Source of the DNA: a virus
Virus record (IMG/VR): IMGVR_UViG_3300028298_000005
Coordinates: 1 to 64,000 of that record
Direction: 5' to 3' (one strand)
DNA: 64,000 nt
Part shown: positions 39,511 to 47,342 of the stretch, one piece after another
Layout of the letters: each line of letters opens with the position of its first letter
Numbering within the stretch: position 1 is the first letter of the stretch
Notes under the pieces: model-generated
Databases searched by the model: none
Told to the model about the DNA's origin: nothing
Seen by the model: only the letters and a program-made list of their open reading frames with translations
Program-made: the position numbers and the translations under genes

Positions 39511-40310
39511 GCTTAGAAAAAGTTTTTGACAGGAAAAAAGTGAAAGAGGAAGCAGGGAGAATATCTCTAAAACTTGGGGAAATGCAAGGGATGTTTCACG
39601 ATTACGGAATACGTGTGTTTAACACAGAAACGAATGAACTTGAAATTGCAACCTTGCATACAGCAACAACCGCTGATTTGTTGAGTGTGATTAAATATTA
39701 TGAGGATAAAATAGGTGAAGAAACTAAAGATTTACAAGAACTGGTTAAGCAAAGGAAAGAAGAATTATTTGCTATATCGGAAAAACTTAAAGCTCAGACG
39801 AAACCATTTGAATATATAATGATTCAATGGAGATACATTGAGCAATCCTTGATTGATTTCTTTGGATTTGGTCAACATAAAGTAGAATCAAATTCATCCA
39901 CTCAATTAATTGAGGAGAACAGACCTACGGCGTTCGCATTATTGGTGGATAGATGGGAAAATGAAGAAATATCTGCCGTTGAATTGGCGCACGAAGCCCT
40001 CCAACTCGGTAAACGGCAAAACAAGATCGCCGGGATTATTTGGGAGAAGCGTTACAGCATAACTGAAGCTGATGATAAGTTCGGACGCTGGATGAGGATT
40101 GGGAGGATAAACGATATGACAGTAGCCATAATAACCAAAGTAGAATCTGTTGGGAAAATTAAGTTTGTAGTAAAGCTCCCCAACATTAAGGGGGATGAGA
40201 CCTTGCAAAACAATCTTCTTGTGGATAGCGAAGATGAAGCGATGATTGAAGCCGGAGAGTACATCCGCGGGTATGCTGATAATTTTAGAAAAATGGAAGT
40301 AAACAATTGA
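39507..40310 (+). CDS. Replication-operon protein, unknown
   Basis: 267 residues, overlapping the replication gene by 4 bases. N-terminal and middle coiled-coil segments (EETKDLQELVKQRKEELFAI), a hydrophobic aromatic block (FEYIMIQWRYIEQSLIDFFG), and a mixed alpha/beta C-terminal half. The tight coupling suggests a helicase loader or partner of the replication protein, but no AAA or DnaT-like motif is visible. Confidence 0.6.
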   Translation: MSLEKVFDRKKVKEEAGRISLKLGEMQGMFHDYGIRVFNTETNELEIATLHTATTADLLSVIKYYEDKIGEETKDLQELVKQRKEELFAISEKLKAQTKPFEYIMIQWRYIEQSLIDFFGFGQHKVESNSSTQLIEENRPTAFALLVDRWENEEISAVELAHEALQLGKRQNKIAGIIWEKRYSITEADDKFGRWMRIGRINDMTVAIITKVESVGKIKFVVKLPNIKGDETLQNNLLVDSEDEAMIEAGEYIRGYADNFRKMEVNN

Positions 40311-40317
40311 GGCAGAA

Positions 40318-40776
40318 ATGGCAAAAACAATTAAAAATAAATTCGGTACTTTTATTGAGGAGCATAAATGTTCGGGGAATTGCTGTAGATTCTTTTTTAT
40401 AGGAGGAGAGACGAAAGAAGGGATAACTGAAAGGATTAAAAGCGGGAAATATTCTAAGAGAGATAGACAAATCCCGGATATGTTAATTCCGTTAACATTC
40501 GAAGAAGCGAACAAAAGAGACTTATTATTTGGTAGCGGAGAATTCCAAATGAAAACGGAAGAGGAGTATAAAAACAATGCTTTCACTTGCAAGAATCTTG
40601 ATGATGAGAATGGTAAGTGTCTCATATATAAAGACCGACCGGATATGTGTAGAACGTATCCATATTGCAGAGGAGGGGAAGGGTGTGAATATAAGAATTG
40701 CACTTTGAAATTTATAAATAGTACAGCCCCCATAACAACAGTAGGGGGGGATAAACAACTAGTGATTAAAAAATAG
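40318..40776 (+). CDS. YkgJ-family cysteine-cluster protein
   Basis: 152 residues with the YkgJ pattern: CSGNCCRF (residues 17-24), CKNLDDENGKCLIYKDRPDMC (from about residue 83), then YPYCRGGEGCEYKNC. YkgJ-like proteins bind zinc or an iron-sulphur cluster through eight cysteines. Reaction unknown; it is the last gene of the replication block before a motif-bearing gap. Confidence 0.78.
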   Translation: MAKTIKNKFGTFIEEHKCSGNCCRFFFIGGETKEGITERIKSGKYSKRDRQIPDMLIPLTFEEANKRDLLFGSGEFQMKTEEEYKNNAFTCKNLDDENGKCLIYKDRPDMCRTYPYCRGGEGCEYKNCTLKFINSTAPITTVGGDKQLVIKK

Positions 40777-40805
40777 TTTTTGTAAAATTAAATAAAATGG
40801 AATAA

Positions 40806-40816
40806 GTTAACACATG
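40806..40816 (+). promoter_or_regulatory. GTTAACACATG, recurrent motif copy
   Basis: Lies in the 72-base gap 33 bases before the gene upstream of SSB. Same GTTAAYACATR motif as at 30187, 47177, 52689 and 61034. Confidence 0.45.
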
Positions 40817-40848
40817 AGATTTTTATTTAAATAACATCGGAGCCAAGC

Positions 40849-41181
40849 ATGGAGAAGAGGACAAGAGTTAAGCCGCGATTTGATCTTGAGGAAGTGAAAA
40901 AAATATTTGAAGAATTATCAACGAACAAAAGTAAAAGCGAAGGGGAAACAGTAACAAAGATAGTTACGAGGTGGAGACGCGGGGAGTTGAAACGGATAGA
41001 AGTTAACGGTGAGGACGCAGGAGTCACAAGGCGTCACCAATACGAGACAAAACTTATCCGAGCATTATTAATGAGCGGGAGATACCGTCCAAATTTTACC
41101 GGTAAACTTGAGTTCGAAGTAAAACTAATAGAGGGAGAGGTAAAGAAACTCCATTACTCAATAAGCAATTTTATTTTTTAG
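40849..41181 (+). CDS. Small protein upstream of SSB
   Basis: 110 residues, basic (pI-raising RTRVKPRFDLEEVKK start, TRWRRGELKRIEV, YETKLIRALLMSGRYRPN). First gene after a candidate promoter motif and 16 bases before the SSB gene. A DNA-binding or replication role is plausible but not shown. Confidence 0.55.
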   Translation: MEKRTRVKPRFDLEEVKKIFEELSTNKSKSEGETVTKIVTRWRRGELKRIEVNGEDAGVTRRHQYETKLIRALLMSGRYRPNFTGKLEFEVKLIEGEVKKLHYSISNFIF

Positions 41182-41197
41182 CAAAGGAGAAGAGATC

Positions 41198-41617
41198 ATG
41201 TCATTTACAGCAAATAAGGTAATACTTTTAGGGACGATGGGGAGAGACGCAGAGACGAGAGCCGTGGCCCAAAGTACCGTTTCATCATTTAGTGTAGCAA
41301 CGGAAAGAAGTTGGAAGGACAAAGCGGGGAATTGGATTAAGGAAACGGACTGGCATAATATTGTTGTTTGGAACCCTTCGGAATATTTAAAGGAACGGTT
41401 AAAGAAAGGGGCAAAGGTTTTTATTGAGGGAGAAATGAGGACGGATTGTTTCGAAAAAGATAATGTAAAACAGTACCGGACGAAAGTTGTAGCAAGCAAA
41501 ATTATCCCACTTGGCGCGAACGAAGCGCGCGGCGAGAGCAGCGAGCAAAGTAACCAGGGAGATCAGCAAGGAGAAGCGCCGCCGAATGGTGAGGCTGAAG
41601 AAGATCTGCCATTTTAA
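41198..41617 (+). CDS. ssb: Single-stranded DNA-binding protein
   Basis: 139 residues. The bacterial SSB OB-fold is evident: NKVILLGTMGRDAETR at the start, FSVATERSWKDK, ETDWHNIVVW, and KGAKVFIEGEMRT. A flexible Gln/Gly/Glu linker ends in the acidic tip EEDLPF that recruits repair and replication proteins. It protects single-stranded intermediates during phage replication. AAAGGAG precedes ATG 41198. A palindromic repeat follows the stop by 22 bases. Confidence 0.95.
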   Translation: MSFTANKVILLGTMGRDAETRAVAQSTVSSFSVATERSWKDKAGNWIKETDWHNIVVWNPSEYLKERLKKGAKVFIEGEMRTDCFEKDNVKQYRTKVVASKIIPLGANEARGESSEQSNQGDQQGEAPPNGEAEEDLPF

Positions 41618-41638
41618 GAGAAAAATAGCAAAACACAA

Positions 41639-41653
41639 TCCGCCAGAGGCGGA
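41639..41653. repeat. TCCGCCAGAGGCGGA palindrome, copy 1
   Basis: A 15-base palindrome (6-bp arms, 3-base centre) in the gap after SSB. An identical copy is at 51431-51445. Both lie in intergenic gaps just after stop codons. Possible transcript-end stabiliser or mobile palindrome; no U-run follows. Confidence 0.8.
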
Positions 41654-41683
41654 GTAAACACAATAAACACAAAGGAACGTACT

Positions 41684-42529
41684 ATGAAAAAGTTATTCAT
41701 TTCAATTTTGGCATTTATTTTCTCACCGATAATAAGCGCAATAAAGGAGATTGGGGACAAAATAATCAAAATGAATAGGGAATCATTATTTGAGTTGTCT
41801 GCATCCGTTGAAGGAGAGATAAATAAATTTGGGGAGAAGGTGGAACAGCGACAATTAGATGGGAATTATTTCTTAGGAGGGAAAGCAAAAACGGATGATA
41901 GTGATGAAGAATTGGGGATTATTCAGATCCTCTCAAATATAGTTCAACAGCTTAACCACATCGGGAAGAAAGCGGCAATGCCGTTAATATTTACAGCTAA
42001 AGGGGTTGTTGTTAATGTTTTACAATGCAAGAAGATCATGTTTGAATGCTATTGGGATAACATTAACACTTTGAGATTTCATCTAATGGTTGACGGGATA
42101 AATTCAGACACGTTTGAATATAACTTAGAAAAGATTTCGCTTGACCCGGCATTTGATAAGTCACCGGATAAACCGGTATTTGATTTCGCGCGGATATTCT
42201 TAAAGAAACATACTACGCTTACAAATGGGAGAAAGAATATTAGTATCATAGATCACATTGCAACAAATGCAAGCAAGTTACTTATTAGCTTCGTACCGCA
42301 AAGAGACATCACCTACCATACTGAGCTTGATATGATTTGTTTTAGATCAATCATTTCAGCAGTGACACCATTTTACGAAAAGGATAAAGCCCAAACTGCA
42401 GCAGAACAACCAAAAGAAGAGCAGAACAGCGAAGGGAAAACAGAACAGACTAACATTTTCCCCTTAAATGATGCGGGTAGAACAGATGTTGCAGAACAGT
42501 CCGAAAAATCAGAACAAAAAGAACAATAA
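41684..42529 (+). CDS. Phage protein with hydrophobic N-terminus, unknown
   Basis: 281 residues. Residues 3-22 (KLFISILAFIFSPIISAI) look like a signal anchor or amphipathic membrane helix. The rest is mixed alpha/beta; the last 50 residues are a Glu/Gln-rich disordered tail. Gene order before the terminase suggests an early-late boundary. No homologue recognised. Confidence 0.6.
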   Translation: MKKLFISILAFIFSPIISAIKEIGDKIIKMNRESLFELSASVEGEINKFGEKVEQRQLDGNYFLGGKAKTDDSDEELGIIQILSNIVQQLNHIGKKAAMPLIFTAKGVVVNVLQCKKIMFECYWDNINTLRFHLMVDGINSDTFEYNLEKISLDPAFDKSPDKPVFDFARIFLKKHTTLTNGRKNISIIDHIATNASKLLISFVPQRDITYHTELDMICFRSIISAVTPFYEKDKAQTAAEQPKEEQNSEGKTEQTNIFPLNDAGRTDVAEQSEKSEQKEQ

Positions 42530-42545
42530 ATAAGAACGAACTATA

Positions 42546-43322
42546 ATGCGGACAAAAGAATTCGACCAAGAGATAGTTGAGCTTATAAAGAAAAACGTTC
42601 CGTTTCGGGAAATAATGGTGAAATACGGCTTCAAGAGCACTTCAAAAATTGCACGGATAAAAGCCGAGTACATTGATGAGCCGAAAGGGAAAAAGACGCG
42701 CAAAGCCCGACCGATGAAGCAAGCGCACAAAAACAAACTTAGCGTTACCGCCAATGCTATTGCCATAACTAAGAAGAGCGAGATAATTGTAAACAACGTA
42801 ATTGATATCCTTGCGGGGATGAAGTACAGTGTTTACAATCTTGAAAGCATACAAGGTGAGCAGAAAGAGAAAAGTGAGAAAGTTGTAGGAGAGTTAGAAG
42901 AGCTAAATAAAAAGGTAGATCAATTCTTGGATGCAAGCACGGAGGTGAGTACCGAAGCCGGAATGATTGAATTGCAGAAAGAAAAGGATGCGCTTTATAA
43001 ACGGATAGGGCTTGCAATAGCTGAGGCGGGGAACTTTTACGCAAGGGATAATTTGAGGATAAAAGCGATAGCAGAGTTAAGGAATCAGTTTAAGGCATTT
43101 GTTGAGTTGGAGATTGTAGCAAAGGGGTTGACGCAAGTGAAGGAAGTCTTAGACACACTATTTACAGCAATGAAAATATTATCAGATAAAACTTATGTTG
43201 AATATCGAACAAGAGCAATCGAAATTAACCCAGTGGTTAGAGGATTATTCGCCAAGAACGAAGAGACCCTGGAAGAAACGATTGACAGCGCAGAAATACT
43301 CAATAGCGATCCAGACGAGTAA
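42546..43322 (+). CDS. terS: Terminase small subunit-like
   Basis: 258 residues. N-terminal HTH (EFDQEIVELIKKNVPFREI, MVKYGFKSTSKIARIKAEY) followed by a basic linker and a long helical oligomerisation region (about 90-230). DNA-binding HTH plus central helices, immediately before a large terminase, is the usual layout of a small terminase that recognises the packaging site. It overlaps the large-subunit frame by up to 128 bases. Confidence 0.72.
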   Translation: MRTKEFDQEIVELIKKNVPFREIMVKYGFKSTSKIARIKAEYIDEPKGKKTRKARPMKQAHKNKLSVTANAIAITKKSEIIVNNVIDILAGMKYSVYNLESIQGEQKEKSEKVVGELEELNKKVDQFLDASTEVSTEAGMIELQKEKDALYKRIGLAIAEAGNFYARDNLRIKAIAELRNQFKAFVELEIVAKGLTQVKEVLDTLFTAMKILSDKTYVEYRTRAIEINPVVRGLFAKNEETLEETIDSAEILNSDPDE

Positions 43323-45219
43323 GAACGCAATATACCGGCGCGATGTTGGTGAGGTTGCGGACGTACTTTCTTTTCTAAGAGAATTTCTTGGAAGAGAACC
43401 GGGCAAACTTCAGCGAGAGGCTTATCTTGCTGTTTGGGGCGATGATCCGGCAATTTGGGATAAGAAGTTTCATGAAATAGTGTTGCTTGTTGGAATGAAG
43501 GGAGGGAAAAACTATTGGGCTGAGGGTGATATTGCTTACGCAACTTATAGGATAAGCTGTTTAGAAAATCCGCATGAATATTTTGGTAAAGTAACGGGTT
43601 CACTTGTCCCTTATCCTCCGGAAAAAACGTTTGATCTCGTAAACGTTAGCATGGTAAACGAGTTGCAAGCAAAGCGAGCGTTCTTTGAAAGTGTGAAAAA
43701 CGTATTGAAGCTAACAAAAGACCCGAAGACGGGAGATAATTGGTTTGAGAGATACGCCGGGCTGGACCTTCGGGAACAGTTTGGAGATCTGAAGAAGAAA
43801 GAAATTATTTTCCCGGTAAAGAAGAGCGGCGGCGGAAGCATAAGGCTTTTATCCTTTAACAGCAGCAAGCAAGCGCCGGAAGGGATTCACATGCTCAGGG
43901 GGTATGCGGACGAACTTTCCCGGGCTGAAACAAAGGTAACTTACGCGCAGGCGGAAGGATTGCTGGAACTTCTTTTAGGCAATACAAAGGCGAGTTTCCC
44001 GGGCAACATAGGGAAAACAATGGAATGGGCTTATCCGAATGAAACAGATTTTGATCTAACAAACTACAGGTTTGAGTTATCGCAAGAACTTGACGAACAA
44101 GGGAAGTTAAAGAATCCCGACATGTACGGAATGAAAGCCACAACCTGGGATTTTAACCCGGCAAGAACGGAAGCGATGTTTGAAAAGGAATTTAGGACAA
44201 ATCCATTACGTGCCAATTGCCGGTTCGGTTGTGTAAAGCCGATAAGCAAGGACAACTTTTACCAGCCTTACAGCTTTAAGTTGAAAGAAGCGGTTGATCC
44301 GGCGATAAAGAACAAGATACACTACAAGCAAACCAAAGTGTATCGAAAATTAGAGAACGGACAAACAAAAACAGTTTCAAGTATTGAGGTAATAAATATC
44401 GTAGGAGACAAGAGGGAGAGATGTTTAGCATACGACGCGGGTAAAACAAAGGATAGGTTTATTGTGGGCGTTGGTTACGGCGAAACGATTGATGTAAAAA
44501 GGATGGAGTTGTTTCTAGATGCAGAGACAGAAGTTATTCTTACCAACAAAAAACCGATTGTAGATGTGCTTGTTGTTATTGAACCATCTCCCGGTTGTCC
44601 GGTTGATTATTTGAAGATAGGCGATATCCTTTCGATATTTTTAAAAGCATTCCCAAACATAAAAACGGCGAACAGTGATCACTTCCAGAATGAAAAGCTT
44701 AGGCAGGAACTTGAGGCGAAAGGGAAGGACGCGAACACTTATAATTTTAGCAACAAACAGCAAGTGAAGCTTTACGAAATGGTAAGGTGGAACGTTTGGA
44801 ACAACAACCTTGCAATTTGCGATGACACGGAAGAAACACACAAGCTGCAAATATTGATGAAGAAAATCTCTCCTTCCGGTTTGTGGGTGAGCGAGGGGGA
44901 GAAGTTATTAAACCTTGGAAATAAAATTGATCATCCGGTTTCTTCCAGCAAAGATGTGCAGGACGTTGTAGCAATATTAAACCACGATATTATGGCGCTT
45001 GAAACGCAAGGAGTAGCAGGCATGGCAGATGGAATTGACGGATTAAGCGAAGCAAAGCTAAGGGAACTTGCAGAGCAGTTTATGAATATTAAGAGCGACT
45101 TGTTAAGGGAAGAGGTTAGCCCGGACAAGATGCTGAAGATGATAGCGGAAAAGATGAATCTTGATTTGCGGCGAACGGTAAAGTTAGCCGAGTATGTAAG
45201 GGAAATTTATGATTATTAA
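43195..45219 (+). CDS. terL: Terminase large subunit
   Basis: 674 residues if it starts at ATG 43195, overlapping the small subunit by 128 bases; TTG 43282 with GGAAG upstream is an alternative, giving 645 residues. ATPase part: a Walker A-like LLVGMKGGKNYW (deviant, Gly-Lys-Asn), and Walker B-like LRGYADELSRAE. Nuclease part: YDAGKTKDRFIVGVG with the first acidic residue, DVLVVIEPSP, and a later Asp in SSSKDVQDVVAI. It packages DNA into proheads powered by ATP and cuts the concatemer. The C-terminus is helical and charged. Confidence 0.85.
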   Translation: MLNIEQEQSKLTQWLEDYSPRTKRPWKKRLTAQKYSIAIQTSKNAIYRRDVGEVADVLSFLREFLGREPGKLQREAYLAVWGDDPAIWDKKFHEIVLLVGMKGGKNYWAEGDIAYATYRISCLENPHEYFGKVTGSLVPYPPEKTFDLVNVSMVNELQAKRAFFESVKNVLKLTKDPKTGDNWFERYAGLDLREQFGDLKKKEIIFPVKKSGGGSIRLLSFNSSKQAPEGIHMLRGYADELSRAETKVTYAQAEGLLELLLGNTKASFPGNIGKTMEWAYPNETDFDLTNYRFELSQELDEQGKLKNPDMYGMKATTWDFNPARTEAMFEKEFRTNPLRANCRFGCVKPISKDNFYQPYSFKLKEAVDPAIKNKIHYKQTKVYRKLENGQTKTVSSIEVINIVGDKRERCLAYDAGKTKDRFIVGVGYGETIDVKRMELFLDAETEVILTNKKPIVDVLVVIEPSPGCPVDYLKIGDILSIFLKAFPNIKTANSDHFQNEKLRQELEAKGKDANTYNFSNKQQVKLYEMVRWNVWNNNLAICDDTEETHKLQILMKKISPSGLWVSEGEKLLNLGNKIDHPVSSSKDVQDVVAILNHDIMALETQGVAGMADGIDGLSEAKLRELAEQFMNIKSDLLREEVSPDKMLKMIAEKMNLDLRRTVKLAEYVREIYDY

Positions 45220-45547
45220 CGGGCAAGTTAAGATGAGAGAAAAGCGGATTTGTGAATATCCGCCGTGTAATAACGAGGTAACATCTCCAAACAAAGCGGT
45301 AACACATTGTTGTTGTGAATGCGGGTGCGCGGACAGGTTGTTGAAGGTGAAGAACTGTAAACAATGCGGAGGGGAAATTGATAGGAAGGGATTTATCTGC
45401 AAAAAGTGTTTTAGAGAAAATGACGAAGCGCAGCATAAAAAGGATAATGCTAAAAGAGAGGGGAGAAAGAAATCTAATTTTGAGAAGAAGTATGAAATCC
45501 CCTTACGGCATGACATAGTTGCGTTAGCGTATGGGTGGGTACAATAA
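45209..45547 (+). CDS. Cysteine-rich zinc-binding protein
   Basis: 112 residues with several Cys pairs: ICEYPPCN, CCCECGC, NCKQCGGEID, FICKKC, so at least two zinc ribbons. A basic Lys/Arg linker (HKKDNAKREGRKK) ends it. ATG 45209 overlaps the terminase stop; ATG 45233 is an alternative start. May be an HNH-like or DNA-binding accessory of the packaging module, but no HNH histidines are obvious. Confidence 0.65.
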   Translation: MIINGQVKMREKRICEYPPCNNEVTSPNKAVTHCCCECGCADRLLKVKNCKQCGGEIDRKGFICKKCFRENDEAQHKKDNAKREGRKKSNFEKKYEIPLRHDIVALAYGWVQ

Positions 45548-45572
45548 TAAATAACAAAAGGAGTTCTAGATT

Positions 45573-47156
45573 ATGGAGTTTGTAGTAATTGATTTATTTA
45601 GCGGAGCGGGAGGAGTGACAACGGGGATTGAACAAGCAGTAGTTGATGGGATGAAAATAGCGACGGTTATTTGTGCAATTAACCATGACCGGCTTGCAAT
45701 TGAGAGCCATTGGAGAAACCATCCGCACGTAAAACATTTTGTTGAAGACATTAGAACGTTTGATGTGAAGAGATTACCGGAAGTCCCGTCAGATCAATTC
45801 ACAAAGAAATTTCTTTGGGCAAGTTTGGAATGTACAAATCATAGCAACGCGAAAGGAGGATTGAGCAGAGACGCAGACAGCAGGACACTTGCAGAACATC
45901 TTCCTCCGTACATTGTAGAATTTGATCCGGAATATATCGGGATTGAAAATGTAAGAGAGTTTAAGGATTGGGGACCACTGGTACAGAAGAAAAATGGCAA
46001 AGGCGAACTGATGTTTGATAAGAAGGGAAAACCTTACATGATACCGGATAAGGAGAAGAAGGGAATTGATTTTGAGAAGTGGTTAAGATCAATTTGTGAA
46101 CTTGGTTATCACTATGAAATGAAAATGTTAAATGCTGCTGATTTTGGAGCGAACACTTCCAGAAAAAGATTGTTCATATTATTTGCAAAGGAAGGAATGC
46201 CGATTGTTTGGCCGGAACCAACACATGATAAGAACGGGAAGAATGGTTTGCCAAAATGGAGACCGGTAAAAGAGTGTTTGGATTTTTCGGATAAGGGAGA
46301 AAATATTTTTGGGAGGAAAAAAGATTTGTGTGAGAACACGTATAGAAGAATATACGCAGGACTATTAAAGTTTATTGCCAACGGGGATGAATCATTTATA
46401 ACAAAGTATTTTGGGAATAACGAACACACCGGAATTAATAACGGAAAGAGTGTAAACGAACCGAGCTTAACGGTAACAAAGCAAAACGCAGGCAACGGCA
46501 TCGATGAGCCTTGCTCAACAATTTTAGTTCGTTCCGGGTTAGGGCTTGTTTCGGTAGATCATTTTATTGATATGCAGCATGGCAGTGGTAAACAGAACGA
46601 ATCTGTTAATAAACCATGCGGCGCAATATTGCCGGTTGTTAAAAAGAATCTTGTAACGGTTGAAAGGTTTATTGATCAGCAGTTTGGAGCGAGTGAACCG
46701 ATTTCGGTTGATGATGCTTGCAACACTTTAACGGCGAATCCGAAGTTTAATTTGGTATCGGCTTTTTTAATGAACCGGCAGTATAACAATGTAGGGGGAG
46801 ATATTGAGAAACCTTGTTTTACTTTAATTGCCAACATGAATAAAAGACCTGGTTATTTAATACAAGTTGAAACGGGAGAGCTTGCGATTAAAGTTGAGGA
46901 GGCAGACACAGAGGACATGAAGAAAATAAAAATGTTTATGGCAGCATACGGGATAATTGCTATTTACATGAGAATGTTGAGAATTCCCGAGCTGAAAAGA
47001 ATTACCGGTTTTGATGAAGATTATATTCTTGAAGGAACGCAGGCAGATCAAAAGAAGTACATAGGGAACGCGGTGCCTTCGGTATTGCCTAAATCAATTT
47101 TTGAGGCATTGTATAGAGCAAATACTACTTATGAAGATATTAGGATAGCCGTTTGA
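45573..47156 (+). CDS. C5-cytosine DNA methyltransferase with repeated insert
   Basis: 527 residues. Motif I DLFSGAGGVTTGIEQ (7-21), IV ASLECTNHS (catalytic Cys in Glu-Cys-Thr instead of Pro-Cys-Gln), VI IGIENV, VIII GANTSRKRLFIL, X YIGNAVPS near the C-terminus. Between VIII and X lies an enlarged region (about 290-430) with four related units, each pairing an 'EPxxT/KPC' segment with a FIDxQ-like strand. The enzyme methylates cytosine from S-adenosylmethionine, most likely protecting phage DNA; no matching restriction enzyme is present. Confidence 0.9.
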   Translation: MEFVVIDLFSGAGGVTTGIEQAVVDGMKIATVICAINHDRLAIESHWRNHPHVKHFVEDIRTFDVKRLPEVPSDQFTKKFLWASLECTNHSNAKGGLSRDADSRTLAEHLPPYIVEFDPEYIGIENVREFKDWGPLVQKKNGKGELMFDKKGKPYMIPDKEKKGIDFEKWLRSICELGYHYEMKMLNAADFGANTSRKRLFILFAKEGMPIVWPEPTHDKNGKNGLPKWRPVKECLDFSDKGENIFGRKKDLCENTYRRIYAGLLKFIANGDESFITKYFGNNEHTGINNGKSVNEPSLTVTKQNAGNGIDEPCSTILVRSGLGLVSVDHFIDMQHGSGKQNESVNKPCGAILPVVKKNLVTVERFIDQQFGASEPISVDDACNTLTANPKFNLVSAFLMNRQYNNVGGDIEKPCFTLIANMNKRPGYLIQVETGELAIKVEEADTEDMKKIKMFMAAYGIIAIYMRMLRIPELKRITGFDEDYILEGTQADQKKYIGNAVPSVLPKSIFEALYRANTTYEDIRIAV

Positions 47157-47176
47157 TAATTAAATTATTTATAAAT

Positions 47177-47187
47177 GTTAATACATA
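47177..47187 (+). promoter_or_regulatory. GTTAATACATA, recurrent motif copy
   Basis: Lies 11 bases before the start of a 47-residue zinc-ribbon ORF and in the gap after the C5 methyltransferase. A copy at 52689 has a very similar distance to its gene (13 bases). Confidence 0.5.
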
Positions 47188-47198
47188 AAATAAAATAT

Positions 47199-47342
47199 AT
47201 GTTAAGTTTGAAACTGAAATATAAAATTAAATACTACTACACAAAGTTTTGCCATTTGTTTGGCTTCTGCCCGAAGTGTTTTACAAATGTTAATTATACG
47301 CAAAGCGGAAAAGCTATTTGTCCGCGAGGATGCAAGTATTGA
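47199..47342 (+). CDS. Small zinc-ribbon protein preceding the methyltransferase
   Basis: 47 residues: a basic aromatic start, then FGFCPKCFTNV and AICPRGCKY, two Cys pairs separated by about 17 residues with the usual hydrophobic spacing. It starts 11 bases after the GTTAATACATA motif and overlaps the start region of the following methyltransferase. The motif makes a real gene likely. Confidence 0.6.
   Translation: MLSLKLKYKIKYYYTKFCHLFGFCPKCFTNVNYTQSGKAICPRGCKY

Noticed and set aside
39939-40733. 264-codon minus-strand ORF
   Set aside because: Lies antisense to two well-supported + strand genes, no ribosome site and no recognisable domain; a shadow frame. The same applies to the long minus frames at 50909-51637, 59345-60064 and 11412-11981.
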